DNA from: CAZFGK01 sp964518635
Lineage (GTDB): Bacteria > Zixibacteria > MSB-5A5 > GN15 > FEB-12
Length of the DNA stretch: 64,000 bases
NCBI GenBank assembly: GCA_964518635.1
Contig: CAZFGK010000004.1
Span: 62,001 to 126,000 of the forward strand
Direction of reading: 5' to 3'
Shown one piece after another: positions 1 to 8,500 of the stretch. The notes below the pieces were generated by a model. It ran no database searches, was not told the DNA's origin, and worked only from the letters and a program-made list of their open reading frames with translations. The position numbers and the translations under genes were made by a program. Every line of letters starts with the position of its first letter. Position 1 is the first letter of the stretch.

Positions 1-111
1 AGCATTCAGGGAAAAGGAACGACCATGACGATCTCCTTCCCTATGCAAACATCGAAGCCCGTCGAAGCCGTTCTCGCGTAGCTTCTCAACAAACTCACAC
101 TTTGATACATT

Positions 112-699
112 TCAGTGCTGTCTACTTCCCCGTTGCGTGAGTGGCTCCCCTCGTTTGCAAATCGGGCAGTCTTCCGGTGACCAGCTCTCAGCCGCGACCG
201 TCGCCAATGAAATCAACGGATACGAGAATGCACATTTTCCATTCGACCGATCAAGAAATACTCCCAATGCAACGATCTTCGCTCCCGATGGCTTGACCAG
301 ATCGATTACTTCCTGCAGCGAAGTCCCAGTCGTGAGCACGTCATCGACAATTGCAACCGTATCCTCGCTGTTCAGTTCAAAACCACGCTTGAATACACGC
401 CCACCCGCTTCCCCTGCTTCTGCGTAATATGCATCAAGACCCAGATATCGAGCGACGTCATACGCAATGATAATCCCACCGGTTGTTGGCCCAACGATGA
501 TAGTCGGCGCATACTGACGGAGAGATTCCGCCATCGAACGACAGACTTCGGTACAGATGGACGGCTGCTTGAGAATATTGAATTTCTCATAATAGACATC
601 CGAGTGCCGACCGGAGGTCAGCTTGAAATGTCCGCGCAGAAGCGCGCCGGATGATTCAAAGAGTGGGAGAATCGAGCTTGCTTGTGTCGTCGAGGTCAT
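112..699 (-). CDS. pyrE: Orotate phosphoribosyltransferase
   Basis: Transfers orotate onto PRPP to give orotidine 5'-phosphate, the fifth step of cytosolic UMP synthesis. The 195-residue product has the type I phosphoribosyltransferase PRPP loop VAIVDDVLTTGTS near residue 115 and an N-terminal LTSGRHSDVYY segment typical of the family. The Cys-containing tail (PEDCPICKRGEPL) is common in one PyrE subgroup. It lies 11 bp downstream of acpS and probably shares its transcript. The other pyrimidine genes of the window (pyrR, pyrB, pyrC) are 33 kb away. No PyrR-type RNA motif was noticed next to pyrE. Confidence 0.95.
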   Translation of the reverse strand: MTSTTQASSILPLFESSGALLRGHFKLTSGRHSDVYYEKFNILKQPSICTEVCRSMAESLRQYAPTIIVGPTTGGIIIAYDVARYLGLDAYYAEAGEAGGRVFKRGFELNSEDTVAIVDDVLTTGTSLQEVIDLVKPSGAKIVALGVFLDRSNGKCAFSYPLISLATVAAESWSPEDCPICKRGEPLTQRGSRQH

Positions 700-710
700 G
701 AAATTTCCTG

Positions 711-1103
711 TTACTCAGTTGATGATTGGCACAAGGCAACCGCGCAGGCGTAGTCGCCGTCATGGGAGATCGAAACAGAAAAAGAACAATGAGATAGCTG
801 CGGAGCGATTTCTTTTGAAAAGTCCGCTCGCGGAGCCCCGTCACGTTCGCTCAGGATTTCCATCGAGCTATATGGTGGGCGAAACGCCAGCTTCCCGCGA
901 AGTGATTTGATCAGGGCTTCCTTGGCGGCAAAACGACCGGCAAGATAGCGCAGGGAGCGTTTTCTTTCTTCCCACTGAGTTCTTTCCTGATTTCCCAGAA
1001 TCCGCCTCGGAAATCTGATCGGGAATCGCGTGAGAAGATCATGAATTCTCTGTTGGGATACCAGATCAATGCCGATGGTGCTGTGGTTGGATACTGCGGT
1101 CAT
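711..1103 (-). CDS. acpS: Holo-[acyl-carrier-protein] synthase
   Basis: Transfers 4'-phosphopantetheine from CoA to apo-ACP, activating the carrier for fatty acid synthesis. The 130-residue product matches the small AcpS type. It has the N-terminal Mg-binding GIDLV, the central F-AAKEA-IKSL motif with the catalytic Glu and Lys, and a C-terminal SISHDGDYA segment. It is the first gene of an acpS-pyrE pair. The start at 1103 puts about seven residues before GIDLV, slightly longer than usual; no strong ribosome binding site decides it. Confidence 0.93.
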   Translation of the reverse strand: MTAVSNHSTIGIDLVSQQRIHDLLTRFPIRFPRRILGNQERTQWEERKRSLRYLAGRFAAKEALIKSLRGKLAFRPPYSSMEILSERDGAPRADFSKEIAPQLSHCSFSVSISHDGDYACAVALCQSSTE

Positions 1104-1391
1104 AAACTGAAGATAGCGGGATCAACTTTCTTCGGCAAGTGAACGAAATTGATTGCCGCAATCGGCCTGACCGATATATTCGCTTCAGACAATAAGAAGT
1201 ATCGGGGAGGAATGAGTCATTTGAAAACCTCTTACAACTGTCTTATGAAGGTCGTCTCTTGTGAGCTGCGCGTACGCCGTGACCCGATCGAAAGACCGAT
1301 AGCGAAAGCTAGATGCTTCGAGTGACACTAAACCCTTTACCGTATGGTATTGGGAGCGTTTTCAAATCACGAAGTTCCTCCCCGCAAAATG
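1104..1391. other. Intergenic region upstream of acpS
   Basis: This gap of about 290 bp presumably holds the acpS-pyrE promoter on the minus strand. No convincing -35/-10 pair, RNA gene or small reading frame could be supported. Its far end is the terminator of the next gene. Confidence 0.5.
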
Positions 1392-1427
1392 AAAAAACGC
1401 TGCCAGCAATGGCGGCGTTTTTTTTGT
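1392..1427 (-). terminator. Rho-independent terminator, probably bidirectional
   Basis: A 9-bp stem (AACGCTGCC with GGCGGCGTT, one G-T pair) closes a six-base loop. A-runs and T-runs flank it on both sides, so it can work in either direction. It sits just downstream of the minus-strand gene at 1453-2385. Confidence 0.85.
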
Positions 1428-1452
1428 ACACTCGACTTGAAATGATACTTGT

Positions 1453-2385
1453 CTAAAGCGCGGCGCGAAGTCGCTTCTCAACCTCGGTCGGATTATCAAC
1501 CGCATAGATCAGCACAATGAAAAACGACTCACCCGACGAAACCAGGTACAGTCGACCCGGATCGACGGGATGGAACCCTTTCTCACGGCTGCCATCATCC
1601 ATCGCGACAAAAAGAGTAAGCAACGAACGGAGGTTTTTGAGAACCGGAGCGAAGAGCTTTCGAAACTCTGCGGTTGTCTTGTCAGCAGTCGTAAAATTCC
1701 CGCGATGATCGATCTCAAAAATTCGCTGCACGCCGGGGACGATTTGAAGACGATCCATGATGGTTTCTGCAGCCGGAAGCTCGATTTCAGTTACGTTGCC
1801 AGACAATGAAGCATGCTTATTTTCGACCTTCGATGATTCAGAGAGCAGCCGCGCACGAACGGCGCTTTCCTCAATGACTGGCTCCCGATGGGTCGCGGCA
1901 AAGGGGCGAAGTATGAGATTCTCCTGATTGGGAATCGAGAGAGTGGCGTGCTTTGGTTCAGTGCGCACGGTCGTGACAGTTATCTCATCCTCCTGTTGCT
2001 GAGTATTTGCGTTGCCTGAACCCGAATCCTTAACATCGATTGCTACCGGCGGGGCTGATTCATCAGGATTGACCAACGGTGTCAGACCGCTGCGCTTGAC
2101 CTCGATTTTTCCGGTTTCACTCTTGTCTGTTTCTTTGCGCCCTTCAATCGTACTCACGATCGTGGCGTGCTGCTGACGCATCTGCGCCTCGGTCGTACGC
2201 TGCTCTTCTGCTGATGCTACTGCTTTCTCAAGCGGTCGTTCGACTTTGTGAACGACACGTCCGTTTTCGGTAATGGTCGTCGCAATGCGGGGGTTCGGGC
2301 GAGCGGCATACTCCGTCTGCACCTGTAACGTGGTGTTTCCACGTTTGGCGAGGGAGGTTCGACCGACGGGTATAAAGTCTGACAT
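1453..2385 (-). CDS. Hypothetical protein, possible roadblock/LC7-like C-terminus
   Basis: A 310-residue soluble protein with no signal peptide or membrane segment. Residues 1-190 are low-complexity, rich in Glu, Thr, Gln and Ser, and probably disordered. Residues about 210-310 look like one folded domain: IVPGVQRIFEIDHRGNF, then a charged helix, LRSLLTLFVAMD, and a final strand RLYLVSSGESFFIVLIY. This order resembles the roadblock/LC7 fold used by small-GTPase regulators such as MglB, but the match is by eye only and no partner GTPase is nearby. It lies 100 bp downstream of nrdJ on the same strand and ends at a strong terminator. The function is unknown. Confidence 0.6.
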   Translation of the reverse strand: MSDFIPVGRTSLAKRGNTTLQVQTEYAARPNPRIATTITENGRVVHKVERPLEKAVASAEEQRTTEAQMRQQHATIVSTIEGRKETDKSETGKIEVKRSGLTPLVNPDESAPPVAIDVKDSGSGNANTQQQEDEITVTTVRTEPKHATLSIPNQENLILRPFAATHREPVIEESAVRARLLSESSKVENKHASLSGNVTEIELPAAETIMDRLQIVPGVQRIFEIDHRGNFTTADKTTAEFRKLFAPVLKNLRSLLTLFVAMDDGSREKGFHPVDPGRLYLVSSGESFFIVLIYAVDNPTEVEKRLRAAL

Positions 2386-2485
2386 AGGTAAGTAGTGCGG
2401 AGAAAATAGTTCTCCGTGCTTCAGTATCGGCGTTTGAAGGAGTTTTCCAAAGGGAATGAACTTCCCAATGTCCCCTGTTTACCTA

Positions 2486-4732
2486 CTAACAGCCGGAGAA
2501 TCCACAATGACGGCAGACGAGGCATCGCTGTTCACGACTCAATGACTGATGACATTGCGGACAGAAATCGCCGGCTGAGATTTTTGCCAAATTTCCATCC
2601 AGTTCAAGGGTGCTCTCCTCCTTCACCTGGGAAGAGTAGTTGTGCAAAACTTGAGCAATGGCATCCGGAATGGACGTGATCTTTCTTCCTTCGCTGTACG
2701 AGGTCGGGCCGCCACCAATCCCTTGTAGTTGCCGAATAACAAGGTCAATCGAAACGCCGGAACGAAGGAGAAGTGAAATCAGGCGGCAGATTGCCTCGGT
2801 GTCGGCCATCGTCGCGAAGCCGGATTTTCCGATATGCGCAAAGACTTCGAAGGGCTTCCCGTTGTGGAGATTGACCGTGACGTACAAATTGCCGAAACCG
2901 GTCTGAATCTTTTCGGTGCTGCCGATCAGTCGGGAGGGTCGCTCCTGAATTTCATTCGCATTCACTTCTGGTATTGAAGGATCGGCGTATCTGGATGCAC
3001 CGGTCGACAGAACCTGATGCGGGCGAGACTGGTCACGATAGACGGTGATCCCCTTGCATCCTAAGTCCCAGGCAAGGCGAAATGACTGCTCAATATCATC
3101 GACGGTCGCGTTGACAGGAAAATTGATAGTCTTTGAGACTGCTGCATCGCAATGCTTCTGAAAAGTCGCCTGCATACGAATATGCTCAGATGGAGTAAGA
3201 TTAGCAGCAGTGAGAAATATCTTCTGAAAGCGTTCTGGAACCGCTTCCATCCCCTGTATCGATCCACGTTGGGCGATAGCACGCATCAATGATTCAGAGT
3301 AGAATCCTTCACGCCGTGCGATTGCTTCAAACTGCGGATTGACCTCCAGGAGGATCGTCCCGTCGAGAACTCGACGTTCGTAGACCAGCGCATACAGTGG
3401 CTCAATACCAGATGAACATCCGGCGATAATGGAAATCGTTCCGGTAGGAGCGACGGTCGTCACGGTGGCATTGCGCATGACCAGTTGCTGCTCACGATAG
3501 CGTGAGTTTTCCCAGTTCGGAAATCTTCCGCGTGTGCGTGCAAGATCCGAAGAGGATTTAACCGCTTCGTCGTAGACAACCGACATCACTCGGTCGGCAA
3601 GCTCATAGGCACGTTGATCGTTGTAGGGGATTTCAAGAGCGGTGAGCAGATCGGCCCAGCCCATGACGCCAAGACCAATACGGCGATTCTTGCGAGACTG
3701 CGCCGCTATCTGTTCAATCGGAAACTGATTTTCATCGATAACATTATCGAGGAAATGCACACTGAGACGAATCAGTTCTTTGAGTCGTGCCCAGTCGATG
3801 CCAGAATCAGGATCATTCGAATCTCCTGTCGAGCGGACAATCGCACCAAGGTTGATTGAACCAAGATTGCAGGAATCATACGGCGGCAATGGCTGCTCGC
3901 CGCACGGATTGGTCGATTCAATCGACTCGGATGGAAAAGTCGGATTCTGTTCGTTCATCCGATCTATAAAGACAACTCCCGGTTCCCCGGTTGTCCATGC
4001 CTGCGATGCGATCTGCGCGAAAACCTCTCGCGCACTCAGTTTCTGCGCTATCTCATCCTTATGAAATGTCTCGCTAGTTCGGGGATCGATCAGAGCATAT
4101 TCAGTCCCGGCGGCGAGGGCATGCATGAACTGATCGGTGACTCCGACTGAAATGTTGAAATTGGTGATCTTGCTGGTGTCAGCTTTGCAGTTGATGAATT
4201 CAAGTATATCGGGATGATCGACGCGCAGGATTCCCATGTTCGCCCCCCGACGAGTCCCCCCCTGTTTCACCGCTTCGGTGGAGGCATCAATAACTCGCAT
4301 GAATGAGACCGGACCACTTGCTATTCCGGAGGTCGAGGCGACCATCGAGTTCTTCGGGCGAAGTCGTGAGAACGAGAATCCGGTTCCACCCCCCGACTTG
4401 TGAATGATCGCCGCCTGTTTGTTTGCTTCAAATATCTCTTCCATCGAATCTCCAATGGGGAGTACGAAACAGGCAGAGAGCTGACCCAGCGGTCGTCCGG
4501 CATTCATCAGGGTGGGGGAATTTGGGAGGAAGGCAAGCTCGGACATCATGGAGTAAAAGGACTCAGCGGTCGATTCGACCTCAGCTTCCGTTGCTCCATA
4601 CCGTAAGTCTCCCTTTGCAATGGCATGAGCAACTCGACGGAAAAGATCATCCGGAGTTTCGACCGTCTGACCTTGCTGGTCACGTTTCAGGTAGCGTCGT
4701 TTGAGAACGGTCAGGGCGTTTTGCGTTAGCAT
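2486..4732 (-). CDS. nrdJ: Adenosylcobalamin-dependent ribonucleotide reductase (class II)
   Basis: Reduces ribonucleotides to deoxyribonucleotides with an adenosylcobalamin-generated thiyl radical, so it needs no oxygen. The 748-residue product has the N-terminal LPNSPTLMNAG segment, the redox-pair Cys in LSACFVLP, the radical-site NPCGEQPLPPYDSCNLGSINL region near residue 290, and the PTGTISIIAGCSSGIEP motif. The C-terminus (residues about 715-748) is a Cys-rich zinc ribbon with CPQC and CRHCGFSGC, expected to carry the shuttle cysteines. There is no N-terminal ATP-cone. ATG at 4732 is preferred because AAGGA lies 9 bases upstream; the ATG three codons earlier abuts that site. No cobalamin riboswitch was seen upstream. 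Confidence 0.95.
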   Translation of the reverse strand: MLTQNALTVLKRRYLKRDQQGQTVETPDDLFRRVAHAIAKGDLRYGATEAEVESTAESFYSMMSELAFLPNSPTLMNAGRPLGQLSACFVLPIGDSMEEIFEANKQAAIIHKSGGGTGFSFSRLRPKNSMVASTSGIASGPVSFMRVIDASTEAVKQGGTRRGANMGILRVDHPDILEFINCKADTSKITNFNISVGVTDQFMHALAAGTEYALIDPRTSETFHKDEIAQKLSAREVFAQIASQAWTTGEPGVVFIDRMNEQNPTFPSESIESTNPCGEQPLPPYDSCNLGSINLGAIVRSTGDSNDPDSGIDWARLKELIRLSVHFLDNVIDENQFPIEQIAAQSRKNRRIGLGVMGWADLLTALEIPYNDQRAYELADRVMSVVYDEAVKSSSDLARTRGRFPNWENSRYREQQLVMRNATVTTVAPTGTISIIAGCSSGIEPLYALVYERRVLDGTILLEVNPQFEAIARREGFYSESLMRAIAQRGSIQGMEAVPERFQKIFLTAANLTPSEHIRMQATFQKHCDAAVSKTINFPVNATVDDIEQSFRLAWDLGCKGITVYRDQSRPHQVLSTGASRYADPSIPEVNANEIQERPSRLIGSTEKIQTGFGNLYVTVNLHNGKPFEVFAHIGKSGFATMADTEAICRLISLLLRSGVSIDLVIRQLQGIGGGPTSYSEGRKITSIPDAIAQVLHNYSSQVKEESTLELDGNLAKISAGDFCPQCHQSLSREQRCLVCRHCGFSGC

Positions 4733-4786
4733 ACGTGTCATTCCTTGTCACGAGAGGTTGAGAACTTCGGCGGTCGTGACTCCTAG

Positions 4787-4816
4787 AATATATCGGACAA
4801 AACAAAGAGGTGTCAC
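4787..4816 (-). promoter_or_regulatory. Candidate nrdJ promoter
   Basis: On the minus strand, GTGACA (4811-4816) and TATATT (4787-4792) are separated by 18 bases, each one mismatch from the sigma-70 consensus. The start codon is about 55 bases downstream. Confidence 0.5.
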
Positions 4817-4945
4817 ATCTGGTTCATTTTTGCGCCAGATTTTCCTCCGCTCGGAGCCATCAGCGAAAGGGAGCGGAACAGACGGACTTGTTCTTCTTCA
4901 AAACAGCCCATAGCTTGAGATAGTCTGAAAGAGAAAGGATACTCA

Positions 4946-5281
4946 ATGAATACCCCGTTACTTGTCTTAGGTCTCTATATGCTGGCGATGGCTGTCACCG
5001 GCTACGTACGAACCGGCTCCCCGACTGCCCTCTATATTATGGGAGGAATCGGCGTGGTCACCGCCGTAATGAGCTGGCTGGTAGCTCGTGGAGGATTGAC
5101 AAATTTCTGGATAGGCTTCGGCTGGACGGCTGTTGTGATGCTGACGGTCGGATTCATGGCTGTGAAGCGTATCTCAGCTCATGCCGATGCCCGACCGGGG
5201 TCGGTACTCATTTTTGCCTCTACGGCGATCGCGGCATTGATTGTCCTCTACCTGCTCTGGCGATCAAAGCCGAGCGCGTAG
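4946..5281 (+). CDS. Small membrane protein, TMEM14-like
   Basis: A 111-residue protein with four predicted membrane spans (about residues 4-18, 28-46, 52-72 and 86-105) separated by short loops. Gly-rich spans such as YIMGGIGVVTAVMSWLVARG resemble the TMEM14/UPF0136 family of four-helix proteins, whose bacterial role is not established. A good ribosome binding site, AAAGGA, lies 6 bases before the ATG. It is divergent from nrdJ and converges on the deacetylase-like gene with a gap of only 8 bp, in which no terminator was seen. Confidence 0.65.
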   Translation: MNTPLLVLGLYMLAMAVTGYVRTGSPTALYIMGGIGVVTAVMSWLVARGGLTNFWIGFGWTAVVMLTVGFMAVKRISAHADARPGSVLIFASTAIAALIVLYLLWRSKPSA

Positions 5282-5289
5282 TTGACTGG

Positions 5290-6204
5290 TTAACGCTTGT
5301 TAGCGAACTGCGGATTCGATTGTAGCACGCGGTCGAGGAAACCGATCCCGCGTCCGTCGGTATAGTGCTCTTCCATGCGGTAGACATCATCGGATAATGC
5401 GCGATCGAGGGTGACAAACTGATACCCACGCTCTTGTAATCCTGCGAGAATATCTGGCAAAAAGTAGCCATTGATCCGATTGGCGCGGAGCAGAAGAATC
5501 TGACGAACGGGACGTCCGCGGAGTTCTTCCGCTGATCCCTCCGCCTCAGCGACGACATCGAAGATGTGATGCAGATACTCATCACCGATTCGTTCAAGAC
5601 GCGTGGAGTCGGGACGACGACCGAGTTTCTGGATATTGAAATCGTAGAGATAATCTTCCGGCACTATGGACGCGTGTGCAATCACCACCGACCGTGACCG
5701 GAAAAATGAAGTCGCCTGATTCTTGATCTTGTCGGTTGATCCGTAATGAAGGAACGGAAAACGAAAGTACCGTTTTTTCTGTCCAAAACCATCCAACATC
5801 GGCTCGATCATGTCGGCACCCATCTTGGCATCTTCGAAAAATCTTCCCGGGTCGACATCATGCAAATCCTGATTTGATAGAGTCATGCTGCCAAGAGTGT
5901 GACCGTCATTGAGCCAGCTCCCAAGAAGATCAAAATGCCCTTCGATTGCATCTCCGACAACGAATCCCGTTGCAGTCACTTTGTGGGTTCGCAGGGCATC
6001 CAGAATATCTTCATTGATGGCCTGTTGATCGGAAAATCCGAAGGAAGTCGTCGCCGGGAGATTATCAAAGGTGATGGCGATCTCTTTGACTTCACTTTGC
6101 TGTGCACCTGCGTAAAAGGCAAATGCTGCGATACACAGAACCGCAAGAAGGAGCGGAAACGCTCTGGAGTGTGCAATCTTGAATGCGATCATCCGATGCC
6201 GCAT
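5290..6204 (-). CDS. Secreted NodB-fold (polysaccharide deacetylase-like) protein, metal site lost
   Basis: The 304-residue product has a signal peptide ending near AFYAGAQQ and the NodB-homology framework: EIAITFDN, TATGFVVGD, DGHTLGSMTLSNQDL and a later FRFPF. In active family members TFDD supplies the catalytic base and a metal Asp, and NHTxSH supplies two metal His. Here the second Asp is Asn, and the two His positions read Met and Asn, so all three metal ligands are missing. The first Asp and the RFP motif remain. It may be a binding protein or a pseudoenzyme. ATG at 6204 follows AAAGGA; an in-frame GTG at 6237 directly abuts a GGAG and is less likely. Confidence 0.8.
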   Translation of the reverse strand: MRHRMIAFKIAHSRAFPLLLAVLCIAAFAFYAGAQQSEVKEIAITFDNLPATTSFGFSDQQAINEDILDALRTHKVTATGFVVGDAIEGHFDLLGSWLNDGHTLGSMTLSNQDLHDVDPGRFFEDAKMGADMIEPMLDGFGQKKRYFRFPFLHYGSTDKIKNQATSFFRSRSVVIAHASIVPEDYLYDFNIQKLGRRPDSTRLERIGDEYLHHIFDVVAEAEGSAEELRGRPVRQILLLRANRINGYFLPDILAGLQERGYQFVTLDRALSDDVYRMEEHYTDGRGIGFLDRVLQSNPQFANKR

Positions 6205-6314
6205 AAGTCCTTTCCGGGCGGAATCATTCCATCCCACCTCCTGTATCGGACGATTGACAGGAAAACTTTAATCGGCCGAGTGACGGATGCGTGTGAGACG
6301 AACGGAGAGGGTGT

Positions 6315-7724
6315 TCACACGATCTGATGGTACTTGAGAAAGTTGGTCGGCGCGGTAGAACCAAACGGGGTGCCGCCTGTAATAATGACAAGTTCGCCAC
6401 GCTTCGCCAGACGCCGCTGCTTCACCACACGATTGACAATTGAGATCATTTCCTCAAACGATTTCGGCTGATCAATATGAATTGGATAGACTGAGCGATA
6501 GAGTGATAATTGCGACCAGACTTTCCGATTTGGTGTGAGCGCAATGATCGGCTCCGACGGAAAGTAGCTGGCAATCAATTCAGCAGTGCGACCACTCGAT
6601 GTGAAACAGCAGATCACCCGAATCGGAAAACGGGTATCGTTTGAAACAATCGCCTGGGCAATAGCCTGTGAAGTCTCCGCACTCAGGTCATGCATCTCAC
6701 TAATCGGCGGATGCAGGTTATGCTTATCCTCTGTCGCATGGATGACATCTGACATGGTTTGCACCGCTTCTCGAGGGTACTTTCCCGATGCCGTCTCAGC
6801 CGAAAGCATAACGACATCGGCAAAGTCAAAAACGGCTGATGCTACATCATTGATCTCTGCCCTCGTCGCACGGGGATTGAATCGCATCGATTCGAGCATC
6901 TGCGTCGCGACGATTACCAGTTTCTGATGCTTGTTTGCCAGTGAAATAATCTGCTTCTGGATACGCGGCAGATCGGCGGGCGGAAGTTCGACCCCAAGAT
7001 CACCGCGGGCGATCATCACGCCATCGGAAGCCATGAGAATCCCTTCTAGATCGGCGATCGCCTCCCGTTTCTCGAGCTTGGAGATAATCCGAACTGGTGC
7101 TCGCATTCGTTCGAGCATTCTACGTACGGTCAGAACATCATCCGCAGACTGCACAAACGACAGCGCGATGAAGTCTGCCCCCAATTCGACCGCGGCGGCA
7201 ATATCAAGACGATCTTTCTGGGTGATGGTCGGAACAGTGATGGTACTGTCAGGAAGATTGATCCCCTTCCCCGGCAGCAGCATCCCCGAATTGATTGCCT
7301 TTATCTTGAGGGAGTTCGATGACGCGGAGACAATCGAGAACATGAGTGCCCCGTCGTCGATGAAAACTCGCTCCCCTTTTTTCACCGATTTGATAATCGC
7401 AGGATGATTTACCCCAATGATTCGGTCACTTATTCGTCCAAGCCCGGAGGTGAGGGTGAGAATTTCCCCACGACGAATCGGAACAGAACCATCGAACCTT
7501 GAGAGCCGAAGCTTGAGACCAGAGATATCGAATACTATCCCGACCGGATAGTCTCCCCCCTGACTCGCCTGTCTAATGAGCTTCACACCATGAGCAAAGT
7601 CCACCCGGGTGCCGTGCGAGCAGTTTATCCGAAAGGCACTCACCCCAGAGCGAATCAGCGAGCGAATTTTAGGGAGGGAATCAATTGAGGGGCCAAATGT
7701 CGCAAGTATCTTTGTTTTTTTCAC
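6315..7724 (-). CDS. pyk: Pyruvate kinase
   Basis: Converts phosphoenolpyruvate and ADP to pyruvate and ATP, the last step of glycolysis. The 469-residue protein starts KTKILATFGPS, then shows FRINCSHG (substrate Arg and Asn), ISKLEKREAI with the catalytic Lys, MIARGDLGVELP with metal ligands, and the family signature ATQMLESM followed by VMLSAETASGKYP. The C-terminal regulatory domain is complete. The start is GTG, running into a stretch of A residues, with only a weak ribosome binding site. Nothing suggests cotranscription with the gapA-pgk-tpiA operon 5 kb away. Confidence 0.95.
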   Translation of the reverse strand: MKKTKILATFGPSIDSLPKIRSLIRSGVSAFRINCSHGTRVDFAHGVKLIRQASQGGDYPVGIVFDISGLKLRLSRFDGSVPIRRGEILTLTSGLGRISDRIIGVNHPAIIKSVKKGERVFIDDGALMFSIVSASSNSLKIKAINSGMLLPGKGINLPDSTITVPTITQKDRLDIAAAVELGADFIALSFVQSADDVLTVRRMLERMRAPVRIISKLEKREAIADLEGILMASDGVMIARGDLGVELPPADLPRIQKQIISLANKHQKLVIVATQMLESMRFNPRATRAEINDVASAVFDFADVVMLSAETASGKYPREAVQTMSDVIHATEDKHNLHPPISEMHDLSAETSQAIAQAIVSNDTRFPIRVICCFTSSGRTAELIASYFPSEPIIALTPNRKVWSQLSLYRSVYPIHIDQPKSFEEMISIVNRVVKQRRLAKRGELVIITGGTPFGSTAPTNFLKYHQIV

Positions 7725-7939
7725 ACAGCCAAGTTGGCAGAATTCGCGCCATTCTCAACTAATGTTCCTGCCGAGGATTACCTTTCGGCTGCGGATTCTC
7801 ACCAAAGACCAAAGAATGCGACAGGGGTCGCGCTATTGTAATATGTTGTCTTGTAATGGCTTAGGTCGACCTACAAGAGACCTTGAATGAAAACATAACG
7901 TATTTTGAAGTATACCTCCCACTTTCCGGAAAAAACGTG

Positions 7940-7993
7940 TATAATACGGGCTTTCCTTCAAGTCGGTAGCCGCTGGATCGCAACCGTTGAAGG
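7940..7993 (+). promoter_or_regulatory. TATAAT box and leader hairpin of the receiver-like gene
   Basis: A perfect TATAAT stands at 7940-7945 without a good -35 partner. Just downstream, CCTTCAA (7955-7961) plus CGGT (7964-7967) pair with ACCG (7983-7986) plus TTGAAGG (7987-7993): 11 base pairs with a two-base bulge. The hairpin ends immediately before the GGAG ribosome binding site of the gene at 8007. Confidence 0.6.
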
Positions 7994-8006
7994 GGTGGAG
8001 AGATAG

Positions 8007-8375
8007 ATGCGAAAGAAAGTTTTAATTGCAGTCAACAACATGATTTTCACCTCGAAGATCATGTCCATCTTGGACGGAATGGAAGCCGATGGAATCAAGG
8101 CTATACGTTCAGATGACATCTTTAACAAAGCTCGGGAGCTCAAGCCGGAACTGATCATTATTGATCTGAATCTGAACGGGATCGAGGCGCCACAGTTGAT
8201 CAACAAACTGCGGTCGTATCGGGACACCAACAAGATACCGATTGTCTGCTATTCCCCGCATCTGATGACAGATGCGATGAAAGCAGCGCTGGTCGCAGGT
8301 GCGACTGAAGTACTCCCGAATTCAAAGATGAGTTCGAAAATGAACCAGATACTTGGCAAGTACGTCGCCAACTAG
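8007..8375 (+). CDS. Stand-alone receiver-like (CheY-fold) protein, atypical active site
   Basis: A 122-residue single-domain protein with the alternating pattern of a response-regulator receiver: KVLIAVNN, LIIIDLNLNG, IPIVCYSPH and AGATEVLPNSK. The phospho-acceptor Asp is present in IIIDLN and a Ser occupies the switch Thr/Ser position. The acidic Mg-binding pair after strand 1 is Asn-Asn, and the conserved Lys after strand 5 is Asn. Standard phosphorylation is therefore unlikely; it may act as a pseudo-receiver or protein-binding module. It has its own TATAAT box, a structured leader and a strong terminator, and no histidine kinase is adjacent. Confidence 0.8.
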   Translation: MRKKVLIAVNNMIFTSKIMSILDGMEADGIKAIRSDDIFNKARELKPELIIIDLNLNGIEAPQLINKLRSYRDTNKIPIVCYSPHLMTDAMKAALVAGATEVLPNSKMSSKMNQILGKYVAN

Positions 8376-8394
8376 ACTGATCATGAATTCCCTG

Positions 8395-8434
8395 ACGCCT
8401 GCCAGCGAGATTCGTCGGCAGGCGTTTGCATTTG
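8395..8434 (+). terminator. Rho-independent terminator after the receiver-like gene
   Basis: ACGCCTGCC (8395-8403) pairs perfectly with GGCAGGCGT (8417-8425), followed by a T-rich stretch. It starts 20 bp after the stop codon. Confidence 0.8.
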
Positions 8435-8500
8435 TACAATAACCTGAGTATCCAGAGTCGCGTACACACGACCCGCGTACACACGACAATTGAGGAGCGT

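Noticed and set aside
1..111. A further gene downstream of pyrE on the minus strand
   Set aside because: The frame following the pyrE stop stays open to the window edge and looks protein-like, but it has no start codon. AAGGAG before an ATG near position 26 leads to a stop after six codons.
4742..4945. Cobalamin riboswitch upstream of nrdJ
   Set aside because: No B12-box-like sequence was found and the 200-bp gap is shared with a divergent gene.
8459..8487. 14-bp direct repeat before the DinB-like gene as an operator
   Set aside because: Two copies of CGCGTACACACGAC one base apart could bind a regulator, but a simple local duplication explains them equally well and no partner is known.
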